Assembly: GCF_018131105.1 (NCBI RefSeq) | Contig: NZ_JAFCJI010000001.1 | Coordinates: forward strand, 2,852,001 to 2,916,000 | Reading direction: 5' to 3' | DNA length: 64,000 nucleotides | Source: Bradyrhizobium manausense | GTDB taxonomy: Bacteria > Pseudomonadota > Alphaproteobacteria > Rhizobiales > Xanthobacteraceae | Shown: positions 55,221 through 64,000 of the stretch, piece by piece | How positions within the stretch are numbered: position 1 is the first letter of the stretch | Layout: each line of letters opens with the position of its first letter | The notes under the pieces: generated by a model | What the model saw: only the letters and a program-made list of their open reading frames with translations | Databases searched by the model: none | Told to the model about the DNA's origin: nothing | Position numbers and translations under genes: made by a program

Positions 55221-58200
55221 ATGACGCGTGAGCGCGAGAACCAAGCCGGTCGGATGACGAATTCGGATTTCCAGTTGCGAGGCGTCGGCGATCCGCGGCT
55301 GTCCGTGCATGCGACCTCACCCCTGCCGGCCTGGCTCTGGTCGCTCGACGGCACGCGCGTGCTGTGGGCCAACGCGGTCGGCGCGAAATTCTTCGGCGCG
55401 GCCAATGCGGCAGCGCTCGGGGACAAGAGTTTCGGACCGTCCGACACCCATCGCCGCCAGATCGTCCGGCTCGCCCGCCAGTTGCCGGCAAGCGGCGCGG
55501 TGAGGCTCGAGCGGCTGCGCGGCTTCGGCGCCGGGCTCGGCACGCTGATGACCTGCGCCTGCGCGCGGCTGGACTTTGCCGACGGCAGCTCCGGCGTGCT
55601 CGTCACCGCGATGAATGCGGGCGCGCCGAACATGCCGCTGGTCGAGCGGCTGCATCGTCTCGTCGACGGCGCGGCCATGCCGATGGCGGCGTTCGCGCCT
55701 GACGGCATGTTCGCCGGCGCGAGCGAAGCCGCACGCGCCCTGCTCGGCTTTCGCGATCTCGGCGACGCCGGCCTCGAACAGGCACGCAGCGATGCGCTGG
55801 CGAACGGTCGCGTCGAGATGCCGATCGGCATCGGCAAGATGGTGCTGCAGCGGGTCGGCACCGGGGCCGATGTCGGTCTCGTCGCGCTGATCGAGCCTGC
55901 GGTGGCGGATGCGGAGCCGGTGGCTGAGAGCGCGGCGGAGGCTGCGGCTGACGTGGTGCATGATGTGGTGCAGCCCCCTGCCCCCGAAACACCCAATGAA
56001 CCCCCGCAACATGTGGTCGAGACGCCGCCGGCGAATGAGCCCGACGCCGGTATCGTGATGTTCGATCCATTCGCTGAACCGGACGAGACGCCTGCGTCGG
56101 CCGATGCGATCGCCGACACGACGGATGCGGCACCGGAAACAGTTGAAAACCCGGCCGCAGCCATTGTGCCGCCGCAAGCCGCGCCGATCACGGCCGACAT
56201 GGTCGAGCCGTCTGGACACGCGGGATCGCGGTCCGCACACGCGGAGTCGCGGTCCGCACACGTTGAGACACCGCGCCAGCATCCGCTGCGTTTCCTGTGG
56301 CAGATGGATGCGGAGGGACGCTTCGTGCTGGCGTCCAGCGAGTTCACCCGCCTGATGGGCACGCACACCGCGGCCGGTTTCGGCCGGCCCTGGCATGAGA
56401 TCGCCGACGAATTCGCGCTCGACCCCGAAGGACGCGTCGCGCAGGCGCTGGCGAGCCACGACACCTGGGCCGGCATCACCGTGAACTGGCCGGCCGATGG
56501 CGGCGAGCATCTGCCGGTCGAGCTCGCCGGCCTGCCGGTCTACGACCGCGAGCGCAACTTCGCCGGCTTCAAGGGTTTTGGCGTGTGCCGCGATCTCGAC
56601 GGGCTCAACCGGCTCGATGCGCTCCGCCGCTATGAAGCGTTCAGCGAGCCGCGCGCAGCACAGCGCCTGTCGGCCGATGTGGTCGAGCCTGATCCCGAAC
56701 CGGAGGCCAAGCCTAAGGGAGAGGCAGAGGCTCCGCCTCCGCCGATCGAGCCGCCGCCTGAGCCTGAACCGCCCGCTGCCATCGAACCCGAACCGCCCGC
56801 AATCTTCATCGAAGCGAATTCACACCCAACCGATCCGGAAACGCCAGTGGAAACGCCTCCGAATGTCGTGCCGTTCCGCGCACCCGGTGATCCCAGATCG
56901 CCTGGCGATCAGAGAGCCCCGACGCTGACGCCGGTCGAGAACAGCGCGTTCAACGAGCTCGCGCGGCAACTCTCCGAGCGGCTCGAACGCGAGCGCGAAC
57001 AGATCGCATCGGATGCGGTTGAACCGCCGGCGGACGAGATCGCGCCTGAAGCGGAGATGCCGCCCGAGCCCTCGCTATCAGAGCCAATGACATCGGAGCC
57101 CGAGGCACAGCCCACCGCGGCCGAATGGCTGACCGAGCCGGCACCGCCGCCGCGCGGCGATGCCCTGCGCGACCGCACGCTGCTCGATCTGGTGCCATCA
57201 GGCATCCTGATCTACCGGCTCGACCGGTTGCTCTACGCCAATTCGGCGTTCCTCACCCGCATGGGCTACGCCAACCTCGCCGCGCTGGAAGAAGCCGGCG
57301 GGCTGGACGCGCTCTATGTCGAGCCCGGCGTGTCCGCCGCCAGCAGCACGTCGCAATCAGGCACGCCGGTGACGATCAGCGCGACGGTTGCGAACGGCGT
57401 GCAGCCGCTCGCGACCACCGAAGCGCATCTGCACACGATCGACTGGAACGGCGAGAGCGCGCATGCGCTGATCTGCGCGCTGCCGCAAGCGGCACCTGTG
57501 ATCGTCGCGCCGGCCATCGCCGTGCCGCAGCCGGTGGTGGTGTTCCCCGATCTGCCGGAGCCCGAAGCCGAGCTCGAGGCCGGCGATGCCGACGCCGAAG
57601 ATCTCGCCGCGATCCTCGACACCACGGCCGAGGGCATCGTGATGTTCGACGCCGAAGGCAACATCCACGCCTGCAACCGCAGCGCGGAAGCGCTGTTCGG
57701 CTATGACGGCGAGACGCTGATGCAGCAGACCCTGCTGACGCTGTTCGCGCCCGAGAGCCAGCAGATCGTCGTCGACTATCACGAAAGCATCAAGAGCGGG
57801 GATATCGCGAGCCTGCTCGATCACGGCCGCGAGGTGCTGGGCCGCGAGAAGAACGGCGGCGTGCTGCCGCTCGCCATGATCATGGGCCGCACACGGCCCG
57901 ACGGTCCGAACTTCTTCGCCGTGTTCCGCGATCTCTCGCACGCGAAGAAAGGCGAGAGCGAGCTGACGCAGGCGCGACGCCTGGTCGACGGCGCCGCCAA
58001 CGCCAAGGCCGACATGCTGGCGCGGATCAGCCACGAGATCCGCACGCCGCTCAACGCCATCATCGGCTTTGCCGAGGTGATGATCTCCGAGCGTTTCGGC
58101 ACGCTCGGCAACGAGCGCTACGGCGAATACATGAAGGACATCCGCGCCTCCGGCGAGCGCGTGATCACCATCATCGACGATCTCCTTGAGCTGTCGCGGA

Positions 58201-58694
58201 TCGAGACCGGCAAGCTCGATCTGAATTTCGCCAACCTCAACCTCAACGACCTCGTCGAGGCCTGCGTCACCGTGATGCAGCCGCAGGCCAACCGCGAGCG
58301 CATCATCATCCGCACCTCGCTGGCGCATGCGCTGCCACAGGTGACGGCCGATGCGCGCGCGCTGCGGCAGGTGACGATGAATTTGATCTCGAACTCGATC
58401 CGGCTGGCCAGCGCCGGCGGCCAGGTCATCGTCTCGACCGCACTGTCCGACCGCGGCGAGATATGCCTGCGCATCCGCGACACCGGCCAGGGCCTCAGCG
58501 AACAGGAAGTCGCCGCCGCCATGGAGCCGTTCCGCACGCCGCCGCCCGGCGACGCTTCGGACAGCTCCGCGCTGAGCCTGTCGCTGACCAGGGCGCTGGT
58601 CGAAGCCAACCGCGCCCAGTTCAACATCAAGAGCGCCGGCAGCTCGGGCACGCTGATCGAAGTGACCTTCGCGCCCGTCGTGGCGCGGGCGTGA
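55221..58694 (+). CDS. Large multi-PAS sensor histidine kinase, PdhS/PleC-like, with degenerate G2 box
   Basis: 1157-residue cytoplasmic kinase without membrane helices. PAS-like regions lie at about 20-170, 354-470 (FLWQMDAEGRFVLASSEFTRLMG), 650-700 (LVPSGILIYRLDRLLYANSAF) and 790-910 (TTAEGIVMFDAEGNIHACNRSAEALFG), separated by long Pro/Glu-rich disordered linkers. The phosphoacceptor is H938 in RISHEIRTPLNAIIGFAEVM, in the PleC/DivJ/PdhS style. The ATPase domain has the N box (NLISNSIRLA) and G1 (RDTGQGLS), but the G2 position reads SSALSL (1115-1120) instead of GxGLGL. ATG 55221 is used; ATG 55254 is possible. Confidence 0.87.
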   Translation: MTRERENQAGRMTNSDFQLRGVGDPRLSVHATSPLPAWLWSLDGTRVLWANAVGAKFFGAANAAALGDKSFGPSDTHRRQIVRLARQLPASGAVRLERLRGFGAGLGTLMTCACARLDFADGSSGVLVTAMNAGAPNMPLVERLHRLVDGAAMPMAAFAPDGMFAGASEAARALLGFRDLGDAGLEQARSDALANGRVEMPIGIGKMVLQRVGTGADVGLVALIEPAVADAEPVAESAAEAAADVVHDVVQPPAPETPNEPPQHVVETPPANEPDAGIVMFDPFAEPDETPASADAIADTTDAAPETVENPAAAIVPPQAAPITADMVEPSGHAGSRSAHAESRSAHVETPRQHPLRFLWQMDAEGRFVLASSEFTRLMGTHTAAGFGRPWHEIADEFALDPEGRVAQALASHDTWAGITVNWPADGGEHLPVELAGLPVYDRERNFAGFKGFGVCRDLDGLNRLDALRRYEAFSEPRAAQRLSADVVEPDPEPEAKPKGEAEAPPPPIEPPPEPEPPAAIEPEPPAIFIEANSHPTDPETPVETPPNVVPFRAPGDPRSPGDQRAPTLTPVENSAFNELARQLSERLEREREQIASDAVEPPADEIAPEAEMPPEPSLSEPMTSEPEAQPTAAEWLTEPAPPPRGDALRDRTLLDLVPSGILIYRLDRLLYANSAFLTRMGYANLAALEEAGGLDALYVEPGVSAASSTSQSGTPVTISATVANGVQPLATTEAHLHTIDWNGESAHALICALPQAAPVIVAPAIAVPQPVVVFPDLPEPEAELEAGDADAEDLAAILDTTAEGIVMFDAEGNIHACNRSAEALFGYDGETLMQQTLLTLFAPESQQIVVDYHESIKSGDIASLLDHGREVLGREKNGGVLPLAMIMGRTRPDGPNFFAVFRDLSHAKKGESELTQARRLVDGAANAKADMLARISHEIRTPLNAIIGFAEVMISERFGTLGNERYGEYMKDIRASGERVITIIDDLLELSRIETGKLDLNFANLNLNDLVEACVTVMQPQANRERIIIRTSLAHALPQVTADARALRQVTMNLISNSIRLASAGGQVIVSTALSDRGEICLRIRDTGQGLSEQEVAAAMEPFRTPPPGDASDSSALSLSLTRALVEANRAQFNIKSAGSSGTLIEVTFAPVVARA

Positions 58695-58710
58695 AGACTG
58701 CCCGCGTCAC

Positions 58711-58947
58711 CTAGCGGATTGGACGCGGGTCGAGGCCCGGATGCGCGGCGATATAGTCGATCTCGCCGCGCGTGGTGCCGATATCCATCAGCTCCCTGTC
58801 ACTGAGATTGCTCAGGTCGGCGCGCAGCCTCCCGCGGCGGCGCCATTGCTGGAACGCGCGCCAATACTGCCTGAAGCCATGGGAGACGTACCGCCTTCTC
58901 GTAGCGGTCCATCGCAGTCCGGTTGCACCATAGGTTATGCTCATCAC
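58711..58947 (-). CDS. DUF1127-domain small protein
   Basis: 78 residues, basic N-terminal half (RRRYVSHGFRQYWRAFQQWRRRGRLR) and the DUF1127 motif DLSNLSDRELMDIGTTRGEIDYIA. Small Arg-rich DUF1127 proteins in rhizobia and Agrobacterium affect RNA turnover and phosphate or stress responses; the precise role here is unknown. A second ATG directly follows the first. Ends 17 bp after the kinase stop on the other strand. Confidence 0.87.
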   Translation of the reverse strand: MMSITYGATGLRWTATRRRYVSHGFRQYWRAFQQWRRRGRLRADLSNLSDRELMDIGTTRGEIDYIAAHPGLDPRPIR

Positions 58948-59068
58948 AGCATCTCCCGCGGGTGTTTCTTTTCATCGGCTGAATGTGTCAGGCCGCGCGA
59001 GAAATGCTCGACATCCGGTTGACCTGCGCATCGTAACGCGGCCGCGGCGTCGCCCTGTGTGAACGGCT

Positions 59069-60628
59069 TCACATGCCCTGCGTGGTTTTTCCGTGGCCGG
59101 GTTCGCCGAACCATCGCGCGGCGGCGCGAGCGAGCTCATCGATCTCGAGGACGCCATCGCTGGCCCACGCGACAAAACCGTCGGGGCGAACGAGCACGGC
59201 GCTCAGGCCCAGCCGATCCCTCGGCTCGCTGGGGACATAGACGATCCGATCACTCCAACGGCCTGCGAGCACCCGAAGCGACGCGCGCGCGTCGAAATCC
59301 AGCAAGATGCCTTTCCCCGACCTCAAGCGTTCGCCGATCGTCGCGCCGTCAGAGAGCTCGAATTCGGGAACAGAGCGGCCGACCAGCGGATGGCTGCCGC
59401 CGAGATCGTAGCGGAGCGAGGTGCCGCGAACACGCTCGGCGAAATAGGTCGCGCCATCGCGGGTCGCGATGAGATCGCGGATGATGGCCTGGAGCGCGCG
59501 GCTGCCCGGCTCCGGTCGCATGATTGCGATTTGCGCGCGCGACCAGTCGAGGATTTGTGCGCCGACGGGACGCCGCTCGTGCGAATAGCTGTCGAGCAGA
59601 TCTGCGGGCGCGTCGCCGCGGATTGTCGCGGCGAGCTTCCAGCCGAGGTTCATGGCATCGCCGAGACCGAGATTGAGGCCCTGCCCGCCCAGCGGCGAAT
59701 GGGTGTGCGCGGCATCGCCTGCGAGCAGCACGCGTCCGTTGCGATAGGCCGTCACCTGGCGGGCGCGGTCCGTCCAGGTGGCGGCAAGCCGAAGCGTCGT
59801 GACGGTGACGTCTGTGCAAGAGACATGACGCAACACTTTCTGCACATGCTCACGCGTGATCGGCGTGGAGCGGTGGAATACGCCACCGTCGAAATCGACC
59901 ATCGCGACCGTGCCCGGCTGCGCATAAGTGTACATGCCCGTCGGCGTGTAGTTGCGGCCGGGGCTGAGCTTGTCCGGATCGGCCAGCTCGACCTCGATGG
60001 AATAGCCGGTGAACTCGGGGTCAGTGCCGACGAAGTCGAAGCCGCAGCTCTTGCGCACCGTGCTGCGGCCGCCGTCGCAACCGACAAGCCAGCGTCCGCG
60101 AAAGGTTTCGCCCGCGGCTTGCACCGCTACATCGTCGCTCGAGGGAGCTATGTCAGTGACGCCAAAGCCGTGCCTGATGTCGACGCCCAGGCTGTTTGCG
60201 CGCGCAGCCAACACGGCTTCGAGCGTCTCCATGTCGACCGCGACATTGGCCTTCGCCGGCGTCGGCAAGCGCCACGGCCATTGCGTGGCATCGACGTCGT
60301 CCTGATAGAACTGGATGCCGGCGAAATGACCTGCGGGCCGTCGCGCCTGCTGCATCCAATGCGCGGCAGTCTTGATCGCGCCCGAGCGTGCGCGCTGTGC
60401 GGCCAAGATATCTTCCAGGAGGCCGCGCCGGTGAAAGGCCTCAGTTGTCGGAATCGACAGGCCGCGCAGGCCGAATGGCAGCTGCTTCAGCGCCGCATGC
60501 GGGCTTTGCGCTTGCTCCAGCACCAGCACCGAGAGACCGGCGCGCCGCAGCTCGCAGGCGAGAAACAGGCCGACGGGGCCCGCGCCGGCAATGACAACGT
60601 CGTAGATATCAGTGGATTGGGTTTGCAT
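59069..60628 (-). CDS. FAD-dependent aromatic-type monooxygenase (PheA/TfdB family)
   Basis: 519-residue flavoprotein. FAD-binding GAGPVG at 15-20, the second FAD motif LVGCDGGRSTVRK near 200 and GDAAHTHSPLGGQGLNLGLGDA near 300 are the three conserved fingerprints of class A flavin monooxygenases. The C-terminal thioredoxin-like domain ends with GFVAWASDG. AGGAGCGTCTC precedes the ATG at 60628. Such enzymes hydroxylate phenols or polyketides with NAD(P)H and O2. No aromatic-degradation genes lie next to it. Confidence 0.88.
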   Translation of the reverse strand: MQTQSTDIYDVVIAGAGPVGLFLACELRRAGLSVLVLEQAQSPHAALKQLPFGLRGLSIPTTEAFHRRGLLEDILAAQRARSGAIKTAAHWMQQARRPAGHFAGIQFYQDDVDATQWPWRLPTPAKANVAVDMETLEAVLAARANSLGVDIRHGFGVTDIAPSSDDVAVQAAGETFRGRWLVGCDGGRSTVRKSCGFDFVGTDPEFTGYSIEVELADPDKLSPGRNYTPTGMYTYAQPGTVAMVDFDGGVFHRSTPITREHVQKVLRHVSCTDVTVTTLRLAATWTDRARQVTAYRNGRVLLAGDAAHTHSPLGGQGLNLGLGDAMNLGWKLAATIRGDAPADLLDSYSHERRPVGAQILDWSRAQIAIMRPEPGSRALQAIIRDLIATRDGATYFAERVRGTSLRYDLGGSHPLVGRSVPEFELSDGATIGERLRSGKGILLDFDARASLRVLAGRWSDRIVYVPSEPRDRLGLSAVLVRPDGFVAWASDGVLEIDELARAAARWFGEPGHGKTTQGM

Positions 60629-60851
60629 GAGACGCTCCTGTGGTCGATGTTCGACCGGAGCGTTCCCTGAAGCCTCGAGAATCACACGGACGAACGATTG
60701 AGCGCCTGCGTGGCGCCCGATGTTCGTCGCGGGGATCTCGTGCACAAGGCCAAAGACCAGAGCTTCCGTTACCAGAAGGACTTGGGCTTACCAGACCAAG
60801 TCTGCCTTTTCCGACGGGGCCTCTATAGTTTCGTCGTGACGGATGCGCAAC

Positions 60852-60885
60852 AAAAAAGGCACGGCGCTTGCGGCGCCGTGCCTTT
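60852..60885 (-). terminator. Intrinsic terminator of the thiolase gene
   Basis: Thirteen-pair stem AAAGGCACGGCGC/GCGCCGTGCCTTT with loop TTGCG; read on the minus strand it is followed by six T, 37 bp after the thiolase stop. Confidence 0.88.
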
Positions 60886-60921
60886 CACATTCAACTGGTC
60901 TTGGATCCAAATAGTCCTGGA

Positions 60922-62094
60922 TCAGCTGTAGATCTCGAACAGGCCCGCGCCGCCCTGGCCGCCGCCGATGCACATGGTCACGACACCCCACTTGGCCTTG
61001 CGGCGGGCGCCTTCCTGCAGCAAATGGCCAGTGAGACGGGCGCCGGTCATGCCGAAGGGATGGCCGATCGCGATCGAGCCGCCATTGACGTTATACTTGG
61101 CGGGATCGATGCCGAGCTTGTCGCGCGAGTAGAGGCACTGGCTGGCGAAGGCCTCGTTGAGCTCCCAGAGATCGATGTCGTCGATCTTCAGGCCGTGGCG
61201 CTTCAAGAGCTTCGGCACGGCGAAGATCGGGCCGATGCCCATCTCGTCCGGCTCGCAGCCCGCGGCTGCCCAGGCGACGAAGCGGCCGAGCGGCTTGAGG
61301 CCGCGCTTCTCGGCATCCTTGGCTTCCATCAGCACCACGGCGGCAGCACCGTCGGAGAGCTGGCTGGCATTGCCGGCGGTGACGAACTTGCCGGGACCCT
61401 TGACCGGCTCGAGTTTTGCCAATCCTTCCATCGTCGTCTCGGGGCGATTGCACTCGTCCCGGTCGACGACGTAGTCGACGATCGACTCCGCCTTGGTCGC
61501 CTTGTCGACAACCTTCATCCTGGTCTTCATCGGGACGATTTCGTCCTTGAACTTGTTGGCCTGCTGGGCGGCCGCCATGCGGCGCTGCGACTCCAGCGAA
61601 TATTCGTCCTGGTATTCGCGGCTGAGCTTGTAGCGCTCCGCAACGATGTCGGCGGTGTCGATCATCGCCATGAAGATGTCGGGCGCGGTCTTGAGCAGCT
61701 CGGGATCAACAGTCTCCTTCGGCGTGCCGCCACCCGGCATCGAGATGCTCTCGACGCCGCCGGCGACGATGCAGTCGGCGCCATCCGAGCGGATCGAGTT
61801 CGCGGCCATCGCGATGGTCTGCAGGCCCGAGGAGCAGAAGCGGTTCACCGAGACGCCGCCGGTCGACTTCGGCAGGCCTGCGAGCAGCGCGGCCTGGCGG
61901 CCGATGTTCGGCGCGCCATGGGCGCAATTGCCCAGATAGCAATCCTCGACATAGTCCTTGTCGAAGCCGGCGCGGTCGACCGCGTGATGGATGGCGTGCG
62001 CGGCAAGCGACATCGGCGGCGTGATGTTGAACCCGCCGCGGCCGGACTTGGCCAGGCCCGTGCGCGCGTAGGAAACGATGACGGCTTCACGCAT
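60922..62094 (-). CDS. Acetyl-CoA acyltransferase (thiolase)
   Basis: 390-residue thiolase that joins or cleaves beta-ketoacyl-CoA. Acyl-accepting C87 in VNRFCSSGL, H345 in GGSIAIGHPFG and the second catalytic C375 in MCIGGGQGG are all present, as are NEAFASQ and the C-terminal GGGQGGAG. It resembles the FadA/acetyl-CoA C-acyltransferase branch. GGGAGAAAAC precedes the ATG at 62094. Whether it serves beta-oxidation or another route is unclear: no fadB neighbour is in the window. Confidence 0.93.
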   Translation of the reverse strand: MREAVIVSYARTGLAKSGRGGFNITPPMSLAAHAIHHAVDRAGFDKDYVEDCYLGNCAHGAPNIGRQAALLAGLPKSTGGVSVNRFCSSGLQTIAMAANSIRSDGADCIVAGGVESISMPGGGTPKETVDPELLKTAPDIFMAMIDTADIVAERYKLSREYQDEYSLESQRRMAAAQQANKFKDEIVPMKTRMKVVDKATKAESIVDYVVDRDECNRPETTMEGLAKLEPVKGPGKFVTAGNASQLSDGAAAVVLMEAKDAEKRGLKPLGRFVAWAAAGCEPDEMGIGPIFAVPKLLKRHGLKIDDIDLWELNEAFASQCLYSRDKLGIDPAKYNVNGGSIAIGHPFGMTGARLTGHLLQEGARRKAKWGVVTMCIGGGQGGAGLFEIYS

Positions 62095-62192
62095 TTGTTT
62101 TCTCCCTTTTAGCTTTGGTACGGAGGCGTCCTGGACGCCATTGGTACACAAAGTTTGGGGATCGCGGGAGACATAAAGCGCGTCGCTGCATC

Positions 62193-62230
62193 AACAAAAA
62201 CGCCGCCCCTCGCGAGAAGGGCGGCGTTGT
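62193..62230 (-). terminator. Hairpin terminator downstream of serA
   Basis: AACGCCGCCC/GGGCGGCGTT around a 10-base loop; on the minus strand the stem runs into GTTTTTGTTG. Lies about 160 bp past the serA stop, with a palindrome between them. Confidence 0.75.
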
Positions 62231-62290
62231 TCCGCATGTCGGAATATATGATGGCCGTCATTCCGCGGCGCGCACGCCGCTCTGTCTACT

Positions 62291-62372
62291 CGTCATGCCT
62301 GGGCTTGACCCGGGCATCCACGTCTTGACGCAAGGAAGTTCGTGGATGGCCGGGACAAGCCCGGCCATGACG
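62291..62372. repeat. Long palindromic repeat, GTCATG..GG family (copy C)
   Basis: CGTCATGCCTGGGCTTGACC ... CATCCACGTC on the left and GTGGATGGCCGGGACAAGC ... GGCCATGACG on the right; related to 28186 and 29445. Confidence 0.85.
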
Positions 62373-62391
62373 GCACGTAGCGAGCGCGCGA

Positions 62392-63981
62392 TCAGAACGT
62401 CAGCGCCTTGACCTGCTTGACCTGCGGCAGGGCCTGCACCTTGGCGAGCAGGTCGGCCGGCACCGCGCCGTCGACCTCGATCAGCGCGATGGCATCGGAG
62501 CCCGGCGCGACGCGGCCGAGATGGAAGGTCGCGATGTTGATCTTGGCGTCGCCGAGCAGGCTCGCGAACTTGCCGATGAAGCCGGGCTTATCCTCGTTGG
62601 TCACGTAGATCATCGACTTGCCGAACTCGGCATCGACGCGGATGCCCTTGATGTCGACGAGGCGCGGCTTGCCATCGGCATAGACGGTACCCGAGACCGA
62701 TCGCTCCTGCCGCTCGGTGGTCACAGTGACGGTGATCAGGCTCTCATAGTCGCTCTGCGCGGCGCGGACGATCTCGTCCACCACCATACCACGCTCCTTG
62801 GCGACGACGGGCGCCGACACCACGTTGACCTCGCCCAGCATCGGCCGCAGCAGGCCCGACAGCACCGCCGAGGTGATCGCCTTGATCTTCATCTCGGCGA
62901 CATGGCCCTCATAGGTGATCTCGACCTTGAGAATGCCGGACTCAGTGAGTTGGCCGGCGAACGAGCCGAGCTTCTCGGCAAGCGCGATGAAGGGCTTCAG
63001 CTTCGGCGCTTCTTCCGCGGTGATCGAGGGGAAGTTGACGGCGTTCGAGATCGCGCCGGTCAACAGATAGTCCGACATCTGCTCGGCGACCTGGAGCGCG
63101 ACGTTCTCCTGCGCTTCCGTGGTGGAGGCGCCGAGATGCGGCGTGCAGATCACGTTGGGATGGCCGAACAGCACGTTGGCACTCGCGGGCTCCTCGACGA
63201 ACACGTCGAAGGCGGCGCCCGCAATGTGCTTGGAATTGAGCGCATCGACCACGGCCTGCTCGTCGACGAGACCGCCGCGGGCGCAGTTGATCAGGCGCAC
63301 ACCCTTCTTCATCTTGGCGATCGCTGATGCGTCGATGATGTTCCTGGTCTTCTCGGTCAGCGGCGTGTGCAGCGTGATGAAGTCGGCGCGCTTGAGCAGG
63401 TCATCCAGATCGACCTTCTCGACGCCGATGTCCTTGGCGCGCTCCGGCGACAGGAACGGGTCGAACGCAACCACCTTCATGCGCAGGCCGAGCGCGCGGT
63501 CGGCGACGATCGAGCCGATGTTGCCGCAGCCGACCACGCCGAGCACCTTGCCGGTGATCTCGACGCCCATGAAGCGGTTCTTCTCCCACTTGCCGGCCTG
63601 GGTCGAGGCGTCCGCCTGCGGGATCTCGCGGGCCAGCGCCAGCATGAGCGTAATCGCATGCTCGGCGGTCGTGATCGAATTGCCGAACGGCGTGTTCATC
63701 ACGATGATGCCCTTGGCGGTTGCCGCGGGGATCTCGACGTTGTCGACGCCGATGCCGGCGCGGCCGATCACCTTGAGGTTGGTGGCCTTCTCCAGGATCT
63801 TGGCGGTCGCCTTCGTGGCGGAGCGGATCGCGAGGCCGTCGTAATTGCCGATGATCTCGGCGAGCTTGTCCTTGTCCTTGCCGAGGTTGGGCTGGAAGTC
63901 GACCTCGACGCCGCGATCCCTGAAGATCTGCACGGCAGCGGGCGAGAGCGCGTCGGAAATGAGAACTTTGGGCTTGGTCAT
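62392..63981 (-). CDS. serA: D-3-phosphoglycerate dehydrogenase
   Basis: First step of serine biosynthesis: 3-phosphoglycerate to 3-phosphohydroxypyruvate. 529 residues: substrate and NAD domains with GCGNIG (151-156), catalytic R235 in NCARGGLVDE, E264 in FVEEPA and H282 in TPHLGAST, an intervening allosteric domain (about 320-450) and a C-terminal ACT domain (MIYVTNEDKPGFIGKFASLLG, about 453-529) for serine feedback. Length is that of the long type-1 enzyme. The start is complete at 63981. A palindrome and a terminator lie downstream. Confidence 0.96.
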   Translation of the reverse strand: MTKPKVLISDALSPAAVQIFRDRGVEVDFQPNLGKDKDKLAEIIGNYDGLAIRSATKATAKILEKATNLKVIGRAGIGVDNVEIPAATAKGIIVMNTPFGNSITTAEHAITLMLALAREIPQADASTQAGKWEKNRFMGVEITGKVLGVVGCGNIGSIVADRALGLRMKVVAFDPFLSPERAKDIGVEKVDLDDLLKRADFITLHTPLTEKTRNIIDASAIAKMKKGVRLINCARGGLVDEQAVVDALNSKHIAGAAFDVFVEEPASANVLFGHPNVICTPHLGASTTEAQENVALQVAEQMSDYLLTGAISNAVNFPSITAEEAPKLKPFIALAEKLGSFAGQLTESGILKVEITYEGHVAEMKIKAITSAVLSGLLRPMLGEVNVVSAPVVAKERGMVVDEIVRAAQSDYESLITVTVTTERQERSVSGTVYADGKPRLVDIKGIRVDAEFGKSMIYVTNEDKPGFIGKFASLLGDAKINIATFHLGRVAPGSDAIALIEVDGAVPADLLAKVQALPQVKQVKALTF

Positions 63982-64000
63982 GGGAATGATCCTCTACCTT

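Noticed and set aside
59093..60670. 525-codon plus-strand frame opposite the FAD monooxygenase gene
   Set aside because: Antisense shadow; the minus-strand gene has FAD motifs and a ribosome-binding site.

Overview
The window is a stretch of high-GC alphaproteobacterial chromosome. Gene content, protein sequences and the dispersed palindromes point to Bradyrhizobium or a very close relative in Nitrobacteraceae. The signs are an rpoH copy beside an rluD-type gene, a dnaG-rpoD pair, a short Nitrobacter-type chlorite dismutase, twin-arginine DUF534 binding proteins, a phasin, a DUF1127 protein, a trxB-lsrB pair and a tRNA-His without an encoded G-1. No phage, insertion sequence, CRISPR array or plasmid backbone was seen. 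The genus call is inference from sequence familiarity, not from a search.

Layout. 1-9.2 kb: the 3' part of a pseudouridine synthase, rpoH, envelope and signalling genes (amidase, GGDEF protein, LysE exporter, receiver protein, SDR, MltB transglycosylase) and a 24-codon lysine-rich gene. 9.5-16.8 kb: an orphan DUF534 binding protein, a CBS protein, rpoD and dnaG (same strand), then a chlorite dismutase gene. 16.9-24.0 kb: transglutaminase, N-formylglutamate amidohydrolase, membrane and secreted proteins, and a compact arsR-SRPBCC-SRPBCC operon that probably starts leaderless. 24.3-30.8 kb: hybrid histidine kinase, acyl-CoA synthetase, epoxide hydrolase, YqeY and an alpha/beta hydrolase, separated by palindromic repeats. 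30.9-40.3 kb: carA and carB, separated by about 4 kb that holds a cupin, Dps, a methyltransferase, an odd tRNA-like gene and an ArsR/MFS pair with two matched operators; then greA. 40.4-46.2 kb: DoxX, lrp, trxB, lsrB-like gene, two candidate sRNAs, a DapA-family gene, two paralogous mini-membrane proteins and an orphan ParA. 46.6-51.1 kb: a cysteine-rich secreted protein, then a CoA-transferase/CitE-lyase/AEC-permease operon preceded by a promoter-bearing dispersed repeat, and tenA. 51.3-53.6 kb: a second orphan DUF534 protein and small exported proteins, in less GC-rich DNA by eye. 53.9-64 kb: tRNA-His, phasin, a large PAS histidine kinase, DUF1127 protein, FAD monooxygenase, thiolase and serA.

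Most genes are ordinary housekeeping or accessory genes. The points most worth following are: (i) a DnaG primase that has lost all four zinc ligands and carries an Arg/Gly-rich linker; (ii) a tRNA-like gene with an abnormal anticodon loop; (iii) a dispersed repeat that carries a well-spaced sigma70-type promoter; (iv) a probable attenuator just before carB; (v) tandem sRNA-like units between lsrB and the DapA-family gene; (vi) a large histidine kinase whose G2 ATP-binding box has lost its glycines; and (vii) a three-gene CoA-transferase/lyase/permease operon that may degrade a C4-C5 dicarboxylate. No single large new system stands out.
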